Positions 45,235 through 53,327 of a stretch of 64,000 bases of DNA are shown here, piece by piece (within the stretch, counting starts at the first letter, position 1; each line of letters opens with the position of its first letter). Position numbers and translations under genes: made by a program. The notes beneath the pieces were generated by a model. It was not told the DNA's origin and did not search any database. It saw only the letters and a program-made list of their open reading frames with translations. Origin of the DNA: Phocaeicola coprocola DSM 17136 (lineage in GTDB: Bacteria > Bacteroidota > Bacteroidia > Bacteroidales > Bacteroidaceae); contig NZ_DS981512.1 of the NCBI RefSeq assembly GCF_000154845.1, positions 1 to 64,000 of the forward strand, read 5' to 3'.

Positions 45235-45349
45235 TAGTCCGGCAAAAACTTTGGTTGTTTCGTTCATTGGTCTGGAAAGCCAAGAAGTAACTATCAAGCC
45301 TACTGTTAAGGTCGTACTTCGTTCAGATTCAGAACAATTGGATGAAGTT
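45235..45349 (+). repeat. Right inverted repeat of SusC switch
   Basis: Copy of 43154-43268 in reverse orientation. Identical from 45235 to 45312; mismatches at 45313 and 45329; identity ends at 45349. An in-frame TAG at 45230-45232, just before the repeat, closes the frame upstream. Confidence 0.95.
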
Positions 45350-48322
45350 ATGGTTGTTGCTTATGGAGGAGCTACCAAACGTTCTTTTACAGGTTCAGCT
45401 ACTGAAATTGGTGGAGAGCAAATCTCGTTGAAGAATCCGACTGAACTATCTAAAGCATTGGCTGGAGAAGTTGCCGGAGTACAAGTGATGTCTACTTCTG
45501 GACAACCTGGAAGTAATGCTAGTATCCGTATTCGTGGTTTAGGTTCAGCATATTCTAGCCGTTCTCCGTTGTATGTTGTAGATGGTATTCCTTTTGAAGC
45601 TGATTTAAGTGGTATCGATCCAAGTGATATTGCTTCTATGACAGTTTTGAAAGATGCTACTGCTACTGCATTGTATGGATCTCGTGCTGCAAATGGTGTA
45701 GTCTTGATTACTACTAAAAAAGGTGAAGCAGGTAAAACACGTGTTGATGCTGAAGTTAAATATGGTGCAAACATGCGTTTGACTCCGCTTTATGATGTAA
45801 TTGATAGTCCGGAAAGATTTACAGAGCTTACTTGGGAAAGTTTACGTGGTTATGCAGAAGTTGCTGGTGGGTATGATCGTGCTACAGCTGCAACATGGGC
45901 TTCACAACAGTTGTTCGGAGGACAAAATGGTATTGCTCCTATATATAATATGTGGAACGCAGATGGTGACAAGTTGATTGATCCTTCTACAGGACGTTTT
46001 TATAGTGGCATTACACGTAAATATACTCCGGAAAAATGGGAGGATTATTTGTTTAGAACAGGTCAGAAATTTGATGCTAGCCTTAAAATCTCAGGTGGTA
46101 ACGAGAAAATGACCCATTATACAGCTTTTAGTTATCTGAAGGATGAAGGATATTATATTTCTTCGGATTACGAACGATTCAATGTTCGTAACAATATGAG
46201 TAATCAGATTGCCCCTTGGTTGAAAGCTACAACATCATTATCGTATGCATATATGATTACCAATAAGCCGGGACAGTCTGATAGTAATATGAACAATGGT
46301 TTCCAGTTTATAAACGGTATGCCTTCATTGTTCCCTGTTTTTGAACGTGATGAAAACGGAAATATTGTACAAGATACAAGCATTGGAGGAAATAAATACG
46401 ATTATGGTATGAATGCCGGTTATAGCCGTCCGTTTGCTGCTGGTATTAATCCTGCTGGTGCATTGCTTTTGGATAAAGATGAAATCAAGACACACCAGTT
46501 TAATGGTAATGCTTCATTTGAGGCTCGTTTCTTGAAACACTTCAAAGCAACTGCTAATGTTGGTTTGCAGTATTATGGTCAGGCTGAAAACGAATTGACA
46601 AATCCATATTATGGTGATAGTGCTGGTAAAGGACAAATTGTGAAAACTCAGGTGAATTATTTGAACTTTACTGCTAACCAGATTTTATCATGGACTCAAA
46701 GTTTTGGAAGAAATAATTTTGAAGCTTTTGTTGCTCATGAATCAACAAATAGTACAACCAACGTATCATATGGTGCTAAATCAAAAATGGTTCGTCCGGA
46801 TAATACAGAATGGAGTAATGCTGTTATAATGGATTATATGGAATCGTATACTTATGGTTATGCGATTGAAAGTTATTTTGGTCAGTTGCGTTATGACTGG
46901 GATAATAAATATTTTATTCACGGAACACTTCGTGCTGATGGTAGTTCACGTTTTGCTAAAGGTCATAAGTGGGGAACATTTGGATCTATTGGAACTGCAT
47001 GGGCTATTACTAACGAAGAATTTATGAAAGATATCAAATGGTTGAAGAATTTGAAATATAAATTGAGCTGGGGTGTTCTTGGTAATCAGGATTTTATAAC
47101 AAGTCCTGTTGTCGCTGGATACTATCCATATGAAGATTTGTATCAGATTAACAACTTGAACGATAATTATACTTTCAGCTTTGTTTATAAAGGTAATCCT
47201 GATTTAACTTGGGAAAGAAGTTCTACTATTAATACTGGTATTGAATTTGATATTGCTGGTATACTTGAAGGTGAAGTTGAATATTTCCATAAAAAGACAA
47301 CTGATATGTTGTTTATGAAGCAGGTAGCTCCTTCTTTGGGATATGCTTCTTATCCTGTTAATGATGGAGAGCTGGTAAATCAGGGTGTAGAATTTTCTTT
47401 GACTGCACATCTTTTGAATAAGAAAGATTATAAATTCGATTTCCGTGTTAATGGTGGATATTATAAGAATGAAATGACTAAGATGCCTATTGATGAAACT
47501 ACAGGTAAAGAGAAGGCTTTGGAATTAAGCACTTACTATGGATGGGCAAAAGGACATTCTTTGTATGATTTCTACATGCGTGAATATGCAGGTGTAGATC
47601 CTCAGACCGGATACGCTATGTATAATCAGTATTATAATGTATTGCCTGATGGTACTAAAGAGTTGATTACAGATATGGAAACTTATAAATCAACTAAAAC
47701 CATCAATAAACTGGAAGTAGAGCAGACAAGCGACTGGAGTCAAGCTACTAAGAAATTTGTTGATAAATCAGCAATACCTGCTTTACAAGGTGGTTTTGGT
47801 TTTGATTTATATGCAAAAGGATTTACTTTGAATGCGACATTCTCATATAGCTTGGGAGGATATGGTTACGATTATAATTATCAGGAATTAATGCATAATG
47901 ATGGGGCTGGAAAGCATAATTGGCATAAAGATATTGAAAACCGTTGGCAGCAGCCTGGTGATATTACAGATGTTCCTCGACTTACCAATAACTATGGTGG
48001 AGGGGATGACGGTACTAGTTATGCTAATGCAACTTCAACACGTTTCTTGACTAGCCGTTCTTATCTGAACCTGTCTAATCTTCGTTTGGGATATACTTTC
48101 CCACAAAGCATTACTTCTAAACTGCACCTGGGAGGTCTGAGCGTATATGTATCTGGAGACAACTTGTTCTTCCTTTCGGCTCGTAAAGGTTATGTGGCTA
48201 ATGCTTCTTCAGGTAGTAGAGATACGGTCAACAATGATAATAATAATGACTCAGGAGAATCAGGCAGAAGCCAATACAGCCCATTGAGTACAATTATGGG
48301 AGGTATTAAAGTTCAGTTTTAA
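45236..48322 (+). CDS. SusC/RagA importer body, right (silent, no start)
   Basis: 1028 codons from SPAKTLVVSF at the repeat to the stop. It lacks a signal peptide, start codon and most of the N-terminal beta domain; the frame is closed upstream by TAG. Plug (SIRIRGLGSAYSS, PLYVVDGIPFE, ALYGSRAANGVVLITTKKG) and barrel are intact, ending in a proper aromatic C terminus (GGIKVQF). Past V105 it differs from the left SusC (MVVAYGGATKRSF against VVTAMGIKRSEKA), so it takes another ligand or is another antigen. Joined to the 67-codon start it would give about 1095 residues. Third positions are richer in T than in the housekeeping genes. Silent by arrangement, not by decay. Confidence 0.9.
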   Translation, partial: SPAKTLVVSFIGLESQEVTIKPTVKVVLRSDSEQLDEVMVVAYGGATKRSFTGSATEIGGEQISLKNPTELSKALAGEVAGVQVMSTSGQPGSNASIRIRGLGSAYSSRSPLYVVDGIPFEADLSGIDPSDIASMTVLKDATATALYGSRAANGVVLITTKKGEAGKTRVDAEVKYGANMRLTPLYDVIDSPERFTELTWESLRGYAEVAGGYDRATAATWASQQLFGGQNGIAPIYNMWNADGDKLIDPSTGRFYSGITRKYTPEKWEDYLFRTGQKFDASLKISGGNEKMTHYTAFSYLKDEGYYISSDYERFNVRNNMSNQIAPWLKATTSLSYAYMITNKPGQSDSNMNNGFQFINGMPSLFPVFERDENGNIVQDTSIGGNKYDYGMNAGYSRPFAAGINPAGALLLDKDEIKTHQFNGNASFEARFLKHFKATANVGLQYYGQAENELTNPYYGDSAGKGQIVKTQVNYLNFTANQILSWTQSFGRNNFEAFVAHESTNSTTNVSYGAKSKMVRPDNTEWSNAVIMDYMESYTYGYAIESYFGQLRYDWDNKYFIHGTLRADGSSRFAKGHKWGTFGSIGTAWAITNEEFMKDIKWLKNLKYKLSWGVLGNQDFITSPVVAGYYPYEDLYQINNLNDNYTFSFVYKGNPDLTWERSSTINTGIEFDIAGILEGEVEYFHKKTTDMLFMKQVAPSLGYASYPVNDGELVNQGVEFSLTAHLLNKKDYKFDFRVNGGYYKNEMTKMPIDETTGKEKALELSTYYGWAKGHSLYDFYMREYAGVDPQTGYAMYNQYYNVLPDGTKELITDMETYKSTKTINKLEVEQTSDWSQATKKFVDKSAIPALQGGFGFDLYAKGFTLNATFSYSLGGYGYDYNYQELMHNDGAGKHNWHKDIENRWQQPGDITDVPRLTNNYGGGDDGTSYANATSTRFLTSRSYLNLSNLRLGYTFPQSITSKLHLGGLSVYVSGDNLFFLSARKGYVANASSGSRDTVNNDNNNDSGESGRSQYSPLSTIMGGIKVQF

Positions 48323-48343
48323 CTAAAATAAAATCAGAAATTT

Positions 48344-49837
48344 ATGAAATTAAATAAATACATTCCGGTTGCTGCTTTAAGTTTGATGCTTCTAAACAGT
48401 GGATGTTCAGATTCATTTTTGGAAAAAAGTCCTTCGGATTATATCACATCTGGTGATTTGGAAGAAGTGGCTAAATGGAATACCAATATATTGATGGGAC
48501 AAGCATTAGGTACTTATTCTACAACATTTGCAATGTCTACAGGTGATGTAAAAGGTCATGATGACTTCGGACAGAAAGCTGTTGATATAGCAACAGACTT
48601 GATGAGTGGAGATATGGTCATTATGATGAAAGGATATGGCTGGTTTGAATATGCTGGTGATTTGACTTGTTCAACTCGTACAGCATCTCAGTTCTCTTAT
48701 CAATTCTGGAGATATTATTATCGTCTTATCAAAGCTGCCAATGAAATTATTGATGCTGCTGGAGGTGATGAAGCGAAACCTACTGGAGAAAATGGTGTGT
48801 ATTTTGCACAAGCCAAAGCTTTGAGAGCGCATTCTTATTTTAACTTGGTAAACTTATATGCCCGTCCTTATCAGGAAGATAAAACAGCTTTAGCAATACC
48901 TATTTATCGTACTCAATTAACTTCGGAAGCTGCAAAGAAATCAAGTGTAGAAGAAGTTTATAAACTGATTGTTAAAGATTTGACAGATGCTATTCCTATG
49001 CTTGAAGGATATGAACGTCCTTCAGGACAAAAGGACCAGATTAATCAGGCGGTAGCAAAAGGTATGCTGGCTTATGCTTATCTTATGATGGGTGAAAATG
49101 GAGAAGCGGCTCGATTGACTCAAGAGGTGATTGATTCGAAAGAGTTTACCTTGATGAATAGAACGGAAGTTATCAATTCAGGATTTAGTTCTGTTTCTAT
49201 TCCTGGATGGATGTGGGCTATTGATCTGACAACAAGTAACTCTCCGGCTCTGCCTACATTCTGGGGACATATGGACTTGTTTACATATAGCTATGCGTAT
49301 GCCGGCGGTGAAAAATTGATTGATACTAATTTGTATAATTCTATACCGGATACAGATGTTCGTAAAAAATGGTTTACTGAAACAGATGAAAAGGGAGAAC
49401 AATATGAATTGACAAACTGGTGGAAATTCTATAACAGCAAGCGTATCTTAGGAAACAGAGAATGGTATGACGATGAAGTATATATGCGTGTCGCTGAAAT
49501 GTATTTGATAAATGCAGAAGCTAATGCACGAGAGAATAATCTTTCTGATGCGAAAATTTCTTTGAAAGCTTTATTGGATGAGCGTGATACAGAAGCAGCC
49601 GCAAAAGTAGAACAGATGGGTAAAGAAGGGCTTTTGGATGAAATTTACTTTAACTGGCGTTTGGAATTATGGGCTGAAGGACGTGGATTGCTTACAATGA
49701 AGCGTTTCCAGAAGAGTATTACTCGTTGTGCAGAAGATGCTATGCTTCCTGGACAAACTTATGATTATAAAGATGAACGCTTGACATTTAAAATTCCAGA
49801 AAAAGAGATTATAAATAATCCGAATTTGGATGATTAA
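48344..49837 (+). CDS. SusD/RagB-family lipoprotein, right pair
   Basis: 497 residues. Lipobox NSGC near residue 21 (CSDSFLEKSPSDYIT), helical TPR-like fold with QAKALRAHSYFNLVNLYARPY, and the C-terminal MYLINAEANAREN and WRLELWAEGRGLLTMKRFQ blocks of the RagB/SusD family. It starts 21 bases after the right SusC and would form its lid. It belongs to a different SusD subgroup than the left one, which suggests a distinct ligand. It has an intact start of its own but no nearby promoter, so expression should follow the switch. Confidence 0.93.
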   Translation: MKLNKYIPVAALSLMLLNSGCSDSFLEKSPSDYITSGDLEEVAKWNTNILMGQALGTYSTTFAMSTGDVKGHDDFGQKAVDIATDLMSGDMVIMMKGYGWFEYAGDLTCSTRTASQFSYQFWRYYYRLIKAANEIIDAAGGDEAKPTGENGVYFAQAKALRAHSYFNLVNLYARPYQEDKTALAIPIYRTQLTSEAAKKSSVEEVYKLIVKDLTDAIPMLEGYERPSGQKDQINQAVAKGMLAYAYLMMGENGEAARLTQEVIDSKEFTLMNRTEVINSGFSSVSIPGWMWAIDLTTSNSPALPTFWGHMDLFTYSYAYAGGEKLIDTNLYNSIPDTDVRKKWFTETDEKGEQYELTNWWKFYNSKRILGNREWYDDEVYMRVAEMYLINAEANARENNLSDAKISLKALLDERDTEAAAKVEQMGKEGLLDEIYFNWRLELWAEGRGLLTMKRFQKSITRCAEDAMLPGQTYDYKDERLTFKIPEKEIINNPNLDD

Positions 49838-49864
49838 GTTAAAGCATAAGCACTGATATTTTAG

Positions 49865-49902
49865 AACCCCGTCATTGGCATTAAACTGTTGATGACGGGG
49901 TT
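49865..49902 (+). terminator. Terminator of right SusC/D pair
   Basis: 11-bp perfect stem aaccccgtcat/atgacggggtt followed by ttattgttt. Confidence 0.85.
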
Positions 49903-50027
49903 TTATTGTTTCGGATGATTTTCATAAAATACATAGCATGATGTTTGGGGCTGTATGATAAATACTTATTGTATGAATGTTTCTTTAATTTTTTGTTTGA
50001 TAAAATACTTGGTGCGTGCTTTTTCGC

Positions 50028-50035
50028 TATATTTG
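50028..50035 (+). promoter_or_regulatory. -7 box for hflX operon
   Basis: TATATTTG matches TAnnTTTG, 27 bases before the hflX ATG. Confidence 0.65.
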
Positions 50036-50062
50036 CCACAATTAGACATACAACTATACTGA

Positions 50063-51319
50063 ATGAAAGAATTTGTTATATCAGATGCGCAGACTGAAAA
50101 GGCTGCATTGGTGGGTTTGATTACCCAGACACAGAACGAGCGTAAAACGAATGAATATTTGGATGAACTTGCTTTTCTTGCAGAAACGGCAGGAGCTGAG
50201 GTCGTAAAACGTTTTACTCAAAAAATGGATTATCCCAATACTGTGACATACGTAGGTAAAGGTAAGTTGCAGGAAATTAAAGAATATCTTCTTCAGAAAA
50301 AGGAGGAAGAAGGAGAAGAAGTGGGTATGGTTATCTTTGATGATGAACTTTCTGCCAAACAGATACGTAATATCGAAAAGGAGCTGAATGTAAAGATTCT
50401 GGACCGTACATCGCTTATTCTGGATATTTTTGCGATGCGTGCACAAACTGCCAATGCCAAGACACAGGTTGAATTGGCACAATATAAATACATGCTACCC
50501 CGTTTGCAACGTTTGTGGACTCACCTTGAGCGTCAGGGTGGTGGTTCCGGAGCCGGAGGTGGTAAGGGTTCTGTTGGTCTTCGTGGACCGGGTGAAACTC
50601 AGCTTGAAATGGACCGTCGTATTATTTTGAATCGTATGGCTTTACTAAAACAGCGTCTGGCTGAAATAGATACTCAGAAATCTACTCAGCGTAAAAATCG
50701 CGGACGCTTGATTCGTGTTGCTCTGGTTGGATATACGAATGTCGGAAAATCGACATTGATGAATTTATTGGCTAAAAGTGAAGTCTTTGCTGAAAATAAG
50801 CTGTTTGCTACTCTTGATACGACAGTACGTAAGGTGATTATTGAAAACTTGCCTTTCCTGCTTTCCGATACGGTAGGTTTTATTCGTAAACTTCCAACTG
50901 ATTTGGTCGATTCGTTTAAATCTACACTGGATGAAGTGCGTGAAGCTGATTTATTGCTTCATGTGGTAGATATCTCTCATCCTGATTTTGAGGAGCAGAT
51001 ACAGGTGGTAGATAAAACAATTGCTGATTTAGGAGCAGGAGGAAAGCCTACCATGATTGTATTCAATAAGATAGATGCGTATACCTATGTAGAAAAGGCT
51101 GAAGATGATTTGACTCCGAAAACGAAGGAGAATATTACGCTGGAAGAGCTTATGCATACATGGATGGCTAAGATGAATGATAATTGTATCTTTATTTCGG
51201 CTCGAAATAAAACGAATATCGATGAACTGAAGGAAATTGTTTATAAGAAAGTAAGAGAGTTGCATGTGCAGAAGTATCCTTATAATGATTTCCTTTATCA
51301 AACTTATGATGAAGAATAA
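50063..51319 (+). CDS. hflX: GTPase HflX
   Basis: 418 residues. Ribosome-associated GTPase that splits stalled or stressed 70S ribosomes. N-terminal HflX domain with the TVTYVGKGKLQEI box and the glycine-rich linker (GGGSGAGGGKGSVGLRGPGETQLE) before the G domain. G1 is GYTNVGKST at about 223-231, G3 is DTVGFIRKLP, G4 is NKID. Intact. First gene of a unit with the DUF4954 gene 2 bases downstream. Confidence 0.96.
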   Translation: MKEFVISDAQTEKAALVGLITQTQNERKTNEYLDELAFLAETAGAEVVKRFTQKMDYPNTVTYVGKGKLQEIKEYLLQKKEEEGEEVGMVIFDDELSAKQIRNIEKELNVKILDRTSLILDIFAMRAQTANAKTQVELAQYKYMLPRLQRLWTHLERQGGGSGAGGGKGSVGLRGPGETQLEMDRRIILNRMALLKQRLAEIDTQKSTQRKNRGRLIRVALVGYTNVGKSTLMNLLAKSEVFAENKLFATLDTTVRKVIIENLPFLLSDTVGFIRKLPTDLVDSFKSTLDEVREADLLLHVVDISHPDFEEQIQVVDKTIADLGAGGKPTMIVFNKIDAYTYVEKAEDDLTPKTKENITLEELMHTWMAKMNDNCIFISARNKTNIDELKEIVYKKVRELHVQKYPYNDFLYQTYDEE

Positions 51320-51321
51320 TT

Positions 51322-53313
51322 ATGATAAATTACCGTTCGCTGACTGATGAAGAAATAAACAGGCTGGAATCGCAGCTTTGTTCGGCTTCCGACTGGAAGG
51401 ATGTACGGGTGGCTGAACGTTTCACTCCTGACTATGTACATCATGCTCGTTTTTCCGGGAAGGTGTGTCTGGGAGTATTTGAACACGAATTTACATTGCC
51501 GGGAGGTATCTGTAAGCATTCCGAATTATCGTATGTGACTCTGCATAATGTGACAGTGGGAGATAACTGTTGCATTGAAAATGTAAAGAATTACATTGCT
51601 AACTATGAGATTGGGGCATATACATTTATCGAGAATGTGGATATTATTCTGGTAGACCGGAAATCTCGTTTTGGAAATGGGGTAGAGGTGTCTGTCTTGA
51701 ATGAAACAGGAGGTCGTGAGGTTATGATTCATGACCGTCTTTCTGCACATCAGGCATATATTATGGCACTTTACCGTCATCGTCCGCAGCTCATTGAGCG
51801 TATGAAAGCGTTGGTTGAGGCTTATGCAGACGAACATGCTTCGGATAGAGGAACGATAGGTTCGCACGTCACGATTGTCAATTCGGGATATATTAAAAAT
51901 GTGCGTATCGGTGACCATTGTGAAATAGAGGGAGCTGGCAGACTGAAGAACGGTAGTATTAACAGTAATGCTGACGATCCGGTACATATCGGTTACGGAG
52001 TGGTATGTGATGATTTTATTATCTCCAGTGGTTCGCACATAGAGGATGGCACGATGATGACTCGCTGTTTTGTGGGACAGGCTTGTCATATGGGGCATAA
52101 TTATTCGGCTTCGGATTCTTTGTTTTTCAGCAATTGTCAGGAGGAAAATGGAGAAGCATGTGCTATTTTTGCCGGACCGTTTACGGTGACTCATCATAAG
52201 TCAACTTTGCTGATTGCCGGGATGTTTTCATTTATGAATGCGGGTTCAGGATCTAACCAGAGTAATCATATGTATAAGCTGGGGCCGATTCATCAGGGAG
52301 CGTTGGAAAGAGGTGCTAAGACTACTTCGGATTCATATATCCTTTGGCCTGCACGTATCGGAGCCTTTTCACTTGTAATGGGACGTCATGTCAATCATCC
52401 TGATACATCGGATTTACCTTTCTCTTATTTGATAGAGGATAAAAATACGACTTATCTGGTTCCGGGGGTTAATCTTCGTAGCGTCGGCACAATTCGTGAT
52501 GCACAGAAATGGCCGAAACGTGATTTGCGTAAAGATCCTTTCCGTCTGGATCAGATTAATTATAATTTGCTCAGTCCATACACAATTCAGAAGATGATGA
52601 AAGGACGGAGTATTCTGAAAGAGTTGGAAAGAGTATCGGGAGAAACTTCGGAAACATATTCTTATCAGAGCGCAAAGATTAAAAACTCGGCGTTGAATAA
52701 AGGTATCAAGTTTTATGAAACAGCTATTCATAAATTCCTGGGTAATTCGGTTATCAAGCGTCTGGAGGAAATACATTTTAAGAATGATGAGGAAGTACGA
52801 CAGCGTTTATTGCCGGATACTTCGATCGGACAAGGTGAATGGGTTGACATTTCTGGCTTAATAGCTCCAAAAACAGAGATAGAGCGATTGATGAGCGATA
52901 TAGAAACAGGTGTTTTGCACACTGTTGACCAGATACATGACCGTTTTGCAGAAATGCATGCCAATTATTATACCTATGAATGGACTTGGGCGTATGGAAA
53001 AATGCTGGAGTTCTACAGACTGGATGCCGAAACAATAACTGCAAAGGATATTATAAACATTGTGCATCAATGGCAACAGTCTGTGGTATGGCTGGATAAG
53101 ATGGTATATGAAGATGCAAAGAAAGAATTTTCTTTGTCTTCGATGACTGGCTTTGGTGCTGATGGTAGTAAGGAAGAGCAAATGCTTGACTTTGAACAAG
53201 TGCGCGGTGTGTTCGAAAGTAATCCTTTTGTAACAGCCGTTTTGAAGCATATAGAAGTGAAGACTGAACTTGGAAATGAATTAGTTGCTCGTTTAAGCAA
53301 TATATATAATTAA
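51322..53313 (+). CDS. DUF4954-family protein with left-handed beta-helix
   Basis: 663 residues. The first half carries hexapeptide-like repeats of an LpxA-type beta-helix (VTVGDNCCIENV, IGAYTFIENVDII, NVRIGDHCEIEGAGR, VHIGYGVVCDDFIISSGSHIEDG). The second half is helical (DEEVRQRLLPD, TITAKDIINIVHQW). Proteins of this family are widespread in Bacteroidales with no firm biochemical role; an acyl- or nucleotidyl-transferase is possible but unproven. Cytosolic by lack of a signal. Translationally close to hflX (2 bases) and the thioredoxin-like gene (14 bases). Confidence 0.85.
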   Translation: MINYRSLTDEEINRLESQLCSASDWKDVRVAERFTPDYVHHARFSGKVCLGVFEHEFTLPGGICKHSELSYVTLHNVTVGDNCCIENVKNYIANYEIGAYTFIENVDIILVDRKSRFGNGVEVSVLNETGGREVMIHDRLSAHQAYIMALYRHRPQLIERMKALVEAYADEHASDRGTIGSHVTIVNSGYIKNVRIGDHCEIEGAGRLKNGSINSNADDPVHIGYGVVCDDFIISSGSHIEDGTMMTRCFVGQACHMGHNYSASDSLFFSNCQEENGEACAIFAGPFTVTHHKSTLLIAGMFSFMNAGSGSNQSNHMYKLGPIHQGALERGAKTTSDSYILWPARIGAFSLVMGRHVNHPDTSDLPFSYLIEDKNTTYLVPGVNLRSVGTIRDAQKWPKRDLRKDPFRLDQINYNLLSPYTIQKMMKGRSILKELERVSGETSETYSYQSAKIKNSALNKGIKFYETAIHKFLGNSVIKRLEEIHFKNDEEVRQRLLPDTSIGQGEWVDISGLIAPKTEIERLMSDIETGVLHTVDQIHDRFAEMHANYYTYEWTWAYGKMLEFYRLDAETITAKDIINIVHQWQQSVVWLDKMVYEDAKKEFSLSSMTGFGADGSKEEQMLDFEQVRGVFESNPFVTAVLKHIEVKTELGNELVARLSNIYN

Positions 53314-53327
53314 AAAGAATGTGATTT

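Larger units (their letters stand above)
43154..45349. other. Invertible segment: SusC start, promoter and recombinase
   Basis: Bounded by 115-bp inverted repeats, with about 1966 bases between them. Inside are the minus-strand SusC promoter and first 67 codons, and the plus-strand tyrosine recombinase. Inversion would place the start codon, signal peptide and promoter in frame before the right SusC body and strand the left one. Both junctions were read base by base and keep frame. Confidence 0.88.

Noticed and set aside
45251-45253. TTG at 45251 as the start of the right SusC
   Set aside because: It is an internal Leu codon (KTLVVSF) of the repeat, also present inside the left SusC, and gives no signal peptide for an outer-membrane protein.
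45236-48322. Right SusC as an ordinary 5'-truncated pseudogene
   Set aside because: The truncation coincides exactly with the inverted repeat shared with the intact SusC, the frame is otherwise open and its SusD is intact; an inversion partner explains it better.
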